From Nitrospinota bacterium (GTDB lineage: Bacteria; Nitrospinota; Nitrospinia; Nitrospinales; VA-1), in contig WAIB01000013.1 of assembly GCA_009873655.1 (NCBI GenBank), positions 1-59,024 of the forward strand: DNA of 59,024 nt, in the 5' to 3' direction. The position numbers and the translations under genes were made by a program. How positions within the stretch are numbered: the first letter of the stretch is position 1; each line of letters begins with the position of its first letter. The notes under the pieces are model-generated. The model did no database searches, had not been told where the DNA came from, and saw nothing but the letters and a program-made list of their open reading frames with translations. Shown piece after piece: positions 58,320 through 59,024 of the stretch.

Positions 58320-58405
58320 AGGTTTTCCGTGTTTTTTGATTGGTCTTTAGGATACCTCATTTATAATAACCCTACAACAATTGGTCTCTCTTAATTGAAA
58401 AGAAT

Positions 58406-59024
58406 ATGACAGAAAAAAGAAAGGTCGTGGTTTTAACGCATGGCGGGGCGGGCTCCAACCCGGCCCATGCCGATGGCACCGCCATCGCGGGGCAAATAGG
58501 TATGATGGGACTGCAAACCGGGGAACCGGTATTAGATGCCGCCTGCGCCGCGGTTGCCACTTTGGAAGACGACAGCCGGTTCAACGCAGGAGTCGGATCC
58601 CACCGGCGCAGCAATGGACGGGTGCAAATGGATGCATCGTGTATGGACAGTTCCGGCCAATTCGGCGCGGTGGCCGCGCTGGAAGGTTTTAGGAATCCGG
58701 TTCAGGTCGCACGAATCGTGAGCCAATCCGAGTATCGTGTTCTCGCTGGAGCCGGGGCGGCAGAGTTTGCCGGCAACCAGGAATGCCAAACGATTTCAGA
58801 AGATGAAATAGGAAACACCGGAAAAGATTTTTCAACCACTGACACGGTGGGTTGTGTGATTCGCGATGGCGATCAGTTTGCCGCTGCACTCAGCACCGGA
58901 GGAATCAAAGATGCCATACCCGGCCGGGTGGGTGATGTGCCTTTTATAGGTTGTGGACTTTATGCGGGAACCCAGGGAGCCGTTGCCGCCACTGGAGATG
59001 GCGAAGCCATCTTAAAGCAGATGA
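58406..59024 (+). CDS. Isoaspartyl peptidase/L-asparaginase, plant type (partial)
   Basis: The gene runs off the right edge, so only 206 codons are visible. The N-terminus KVVVLTHGGAGSNPAH, FNAGVGSHRRSNGRVQMDASCMD and the Ntn nucleophile segment TDTVGCVIRDGDQFAAALSTGG identify a family T2 Ntn-hydrolase. The precursor self-cleaves before the Thr of TVG to form alpha and beta chains. The enzyme removes beta-aspartyl dipeptides or asparagine. ATG 58406 is the first good start; the nearest upstream RBS-like sequence is weak. Confidence 0.9.
   Translation, partial: MTEKRKVVVLTHGGAGSNPAHADGTAIAGQIGMMGLQTGEPVLDAACAAVATLEDDSRFNAGVGSHRRSNGRVQMDASCMDSSGQFGAVAALEGFRNPVQVARIVSQSEYRVLAGAGAAEFAGNQECQTISEDEIGNTGKDFSTTDTVGCVIRDGDQFAAALSTGGIKDAIPGRVGDVPFIGCGLYAGTQGAVAATGDGEAILKQM

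Overview
The window most resembles the chromosome of a Nitrospina-like nitrite-oxidising bacterium (phylum Nitrospinota). The main evidence is a complete nitrite oxidoreductase cluster of nxrA, nxrB and an nxrC-like gene (22.7-28.7 kb). It encodes a Tat-exported molybdopterin subunit, a four-cluster iron-sulfur subunit and a haem-binding-type subunit. Taxonomy is inferred from gene content only; there is no rRNA gene in the window.

Layout. 0-9.3 kb: etfB, a 55-codon membrane peptide and etfA, then rsmG, two perfect parS sites and parAB. These are followed by bactofilin 1, rsmI, a large ParA/MinD-like ATPase, bactofilin 2 and a membrane-anchored L,D-transpeptidase. The last two share an N-terminal module that I do not recognise. 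9.4-21.9 kb: mainly housekeeping genes (argH with a tiny LptM-like lipoprotein, a DUF484 protein, an ArgA-like acetyltransferase, a DnaC-like ATPase, lnt, an aspartate aminotransferase, coaD) plus a stray FlgG-like gene and several lipoproteins. 21.9-28.8 kb: an 840-bp A/T-tract-rich region with a near-consensus sigma-70 promoter and a roughly 400-nt leader, then the nxr operon with strong RBSs, intercistronic hairpins and a strong terminator. A rhodanese gene converges on it. 29.4-39.2 kb: a flagellar locus (flgF, flgG, flgA, flgH, two Ig-like lipoproteins, flgI, flgJ, flgN, flgK, flgL) with two sigma-54-type promoters. 39.2-42.1 kb: two decayed two-component genes around a small hypothetical gene.

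42.2-50.1 kb: a histone-H1-like small protein, tmRNA (ssrA, tag ANDYDVAVAA, minus strand), a glycosyltransferase, a TMTC-like TPR membrane protein, and a radical-SAM/DUF547/MauE-DoxX-like operon. 50.2-54.2 kb: a polar amino-acid-type ABC transporter with a PotA-like ATPase, and purD. 54.2-57.5 kb: a minus-strand set of five genes encoding an exported protein with a duplicated HDH domain, a CarH-like B12 photoreceptor/repressor, a CbiX-like chelatase, an exported protein and a small zinc-finger protein. A promoter and a 43-bp near-perfect palindrome precede it. The window ends in a zinc-ribbon membrane protein gene and a truncated isoaspartyl peptidase gene.

The least expected items are the putative light/B12 operon with its palindrome, the module shared by bactofilin 2 and the transpeptidase, the Ig-like lipoproteins inside the flagellar ring locus, and an intergenic repeat present in at least three copies that may be a structured RNA or a small mobile element.
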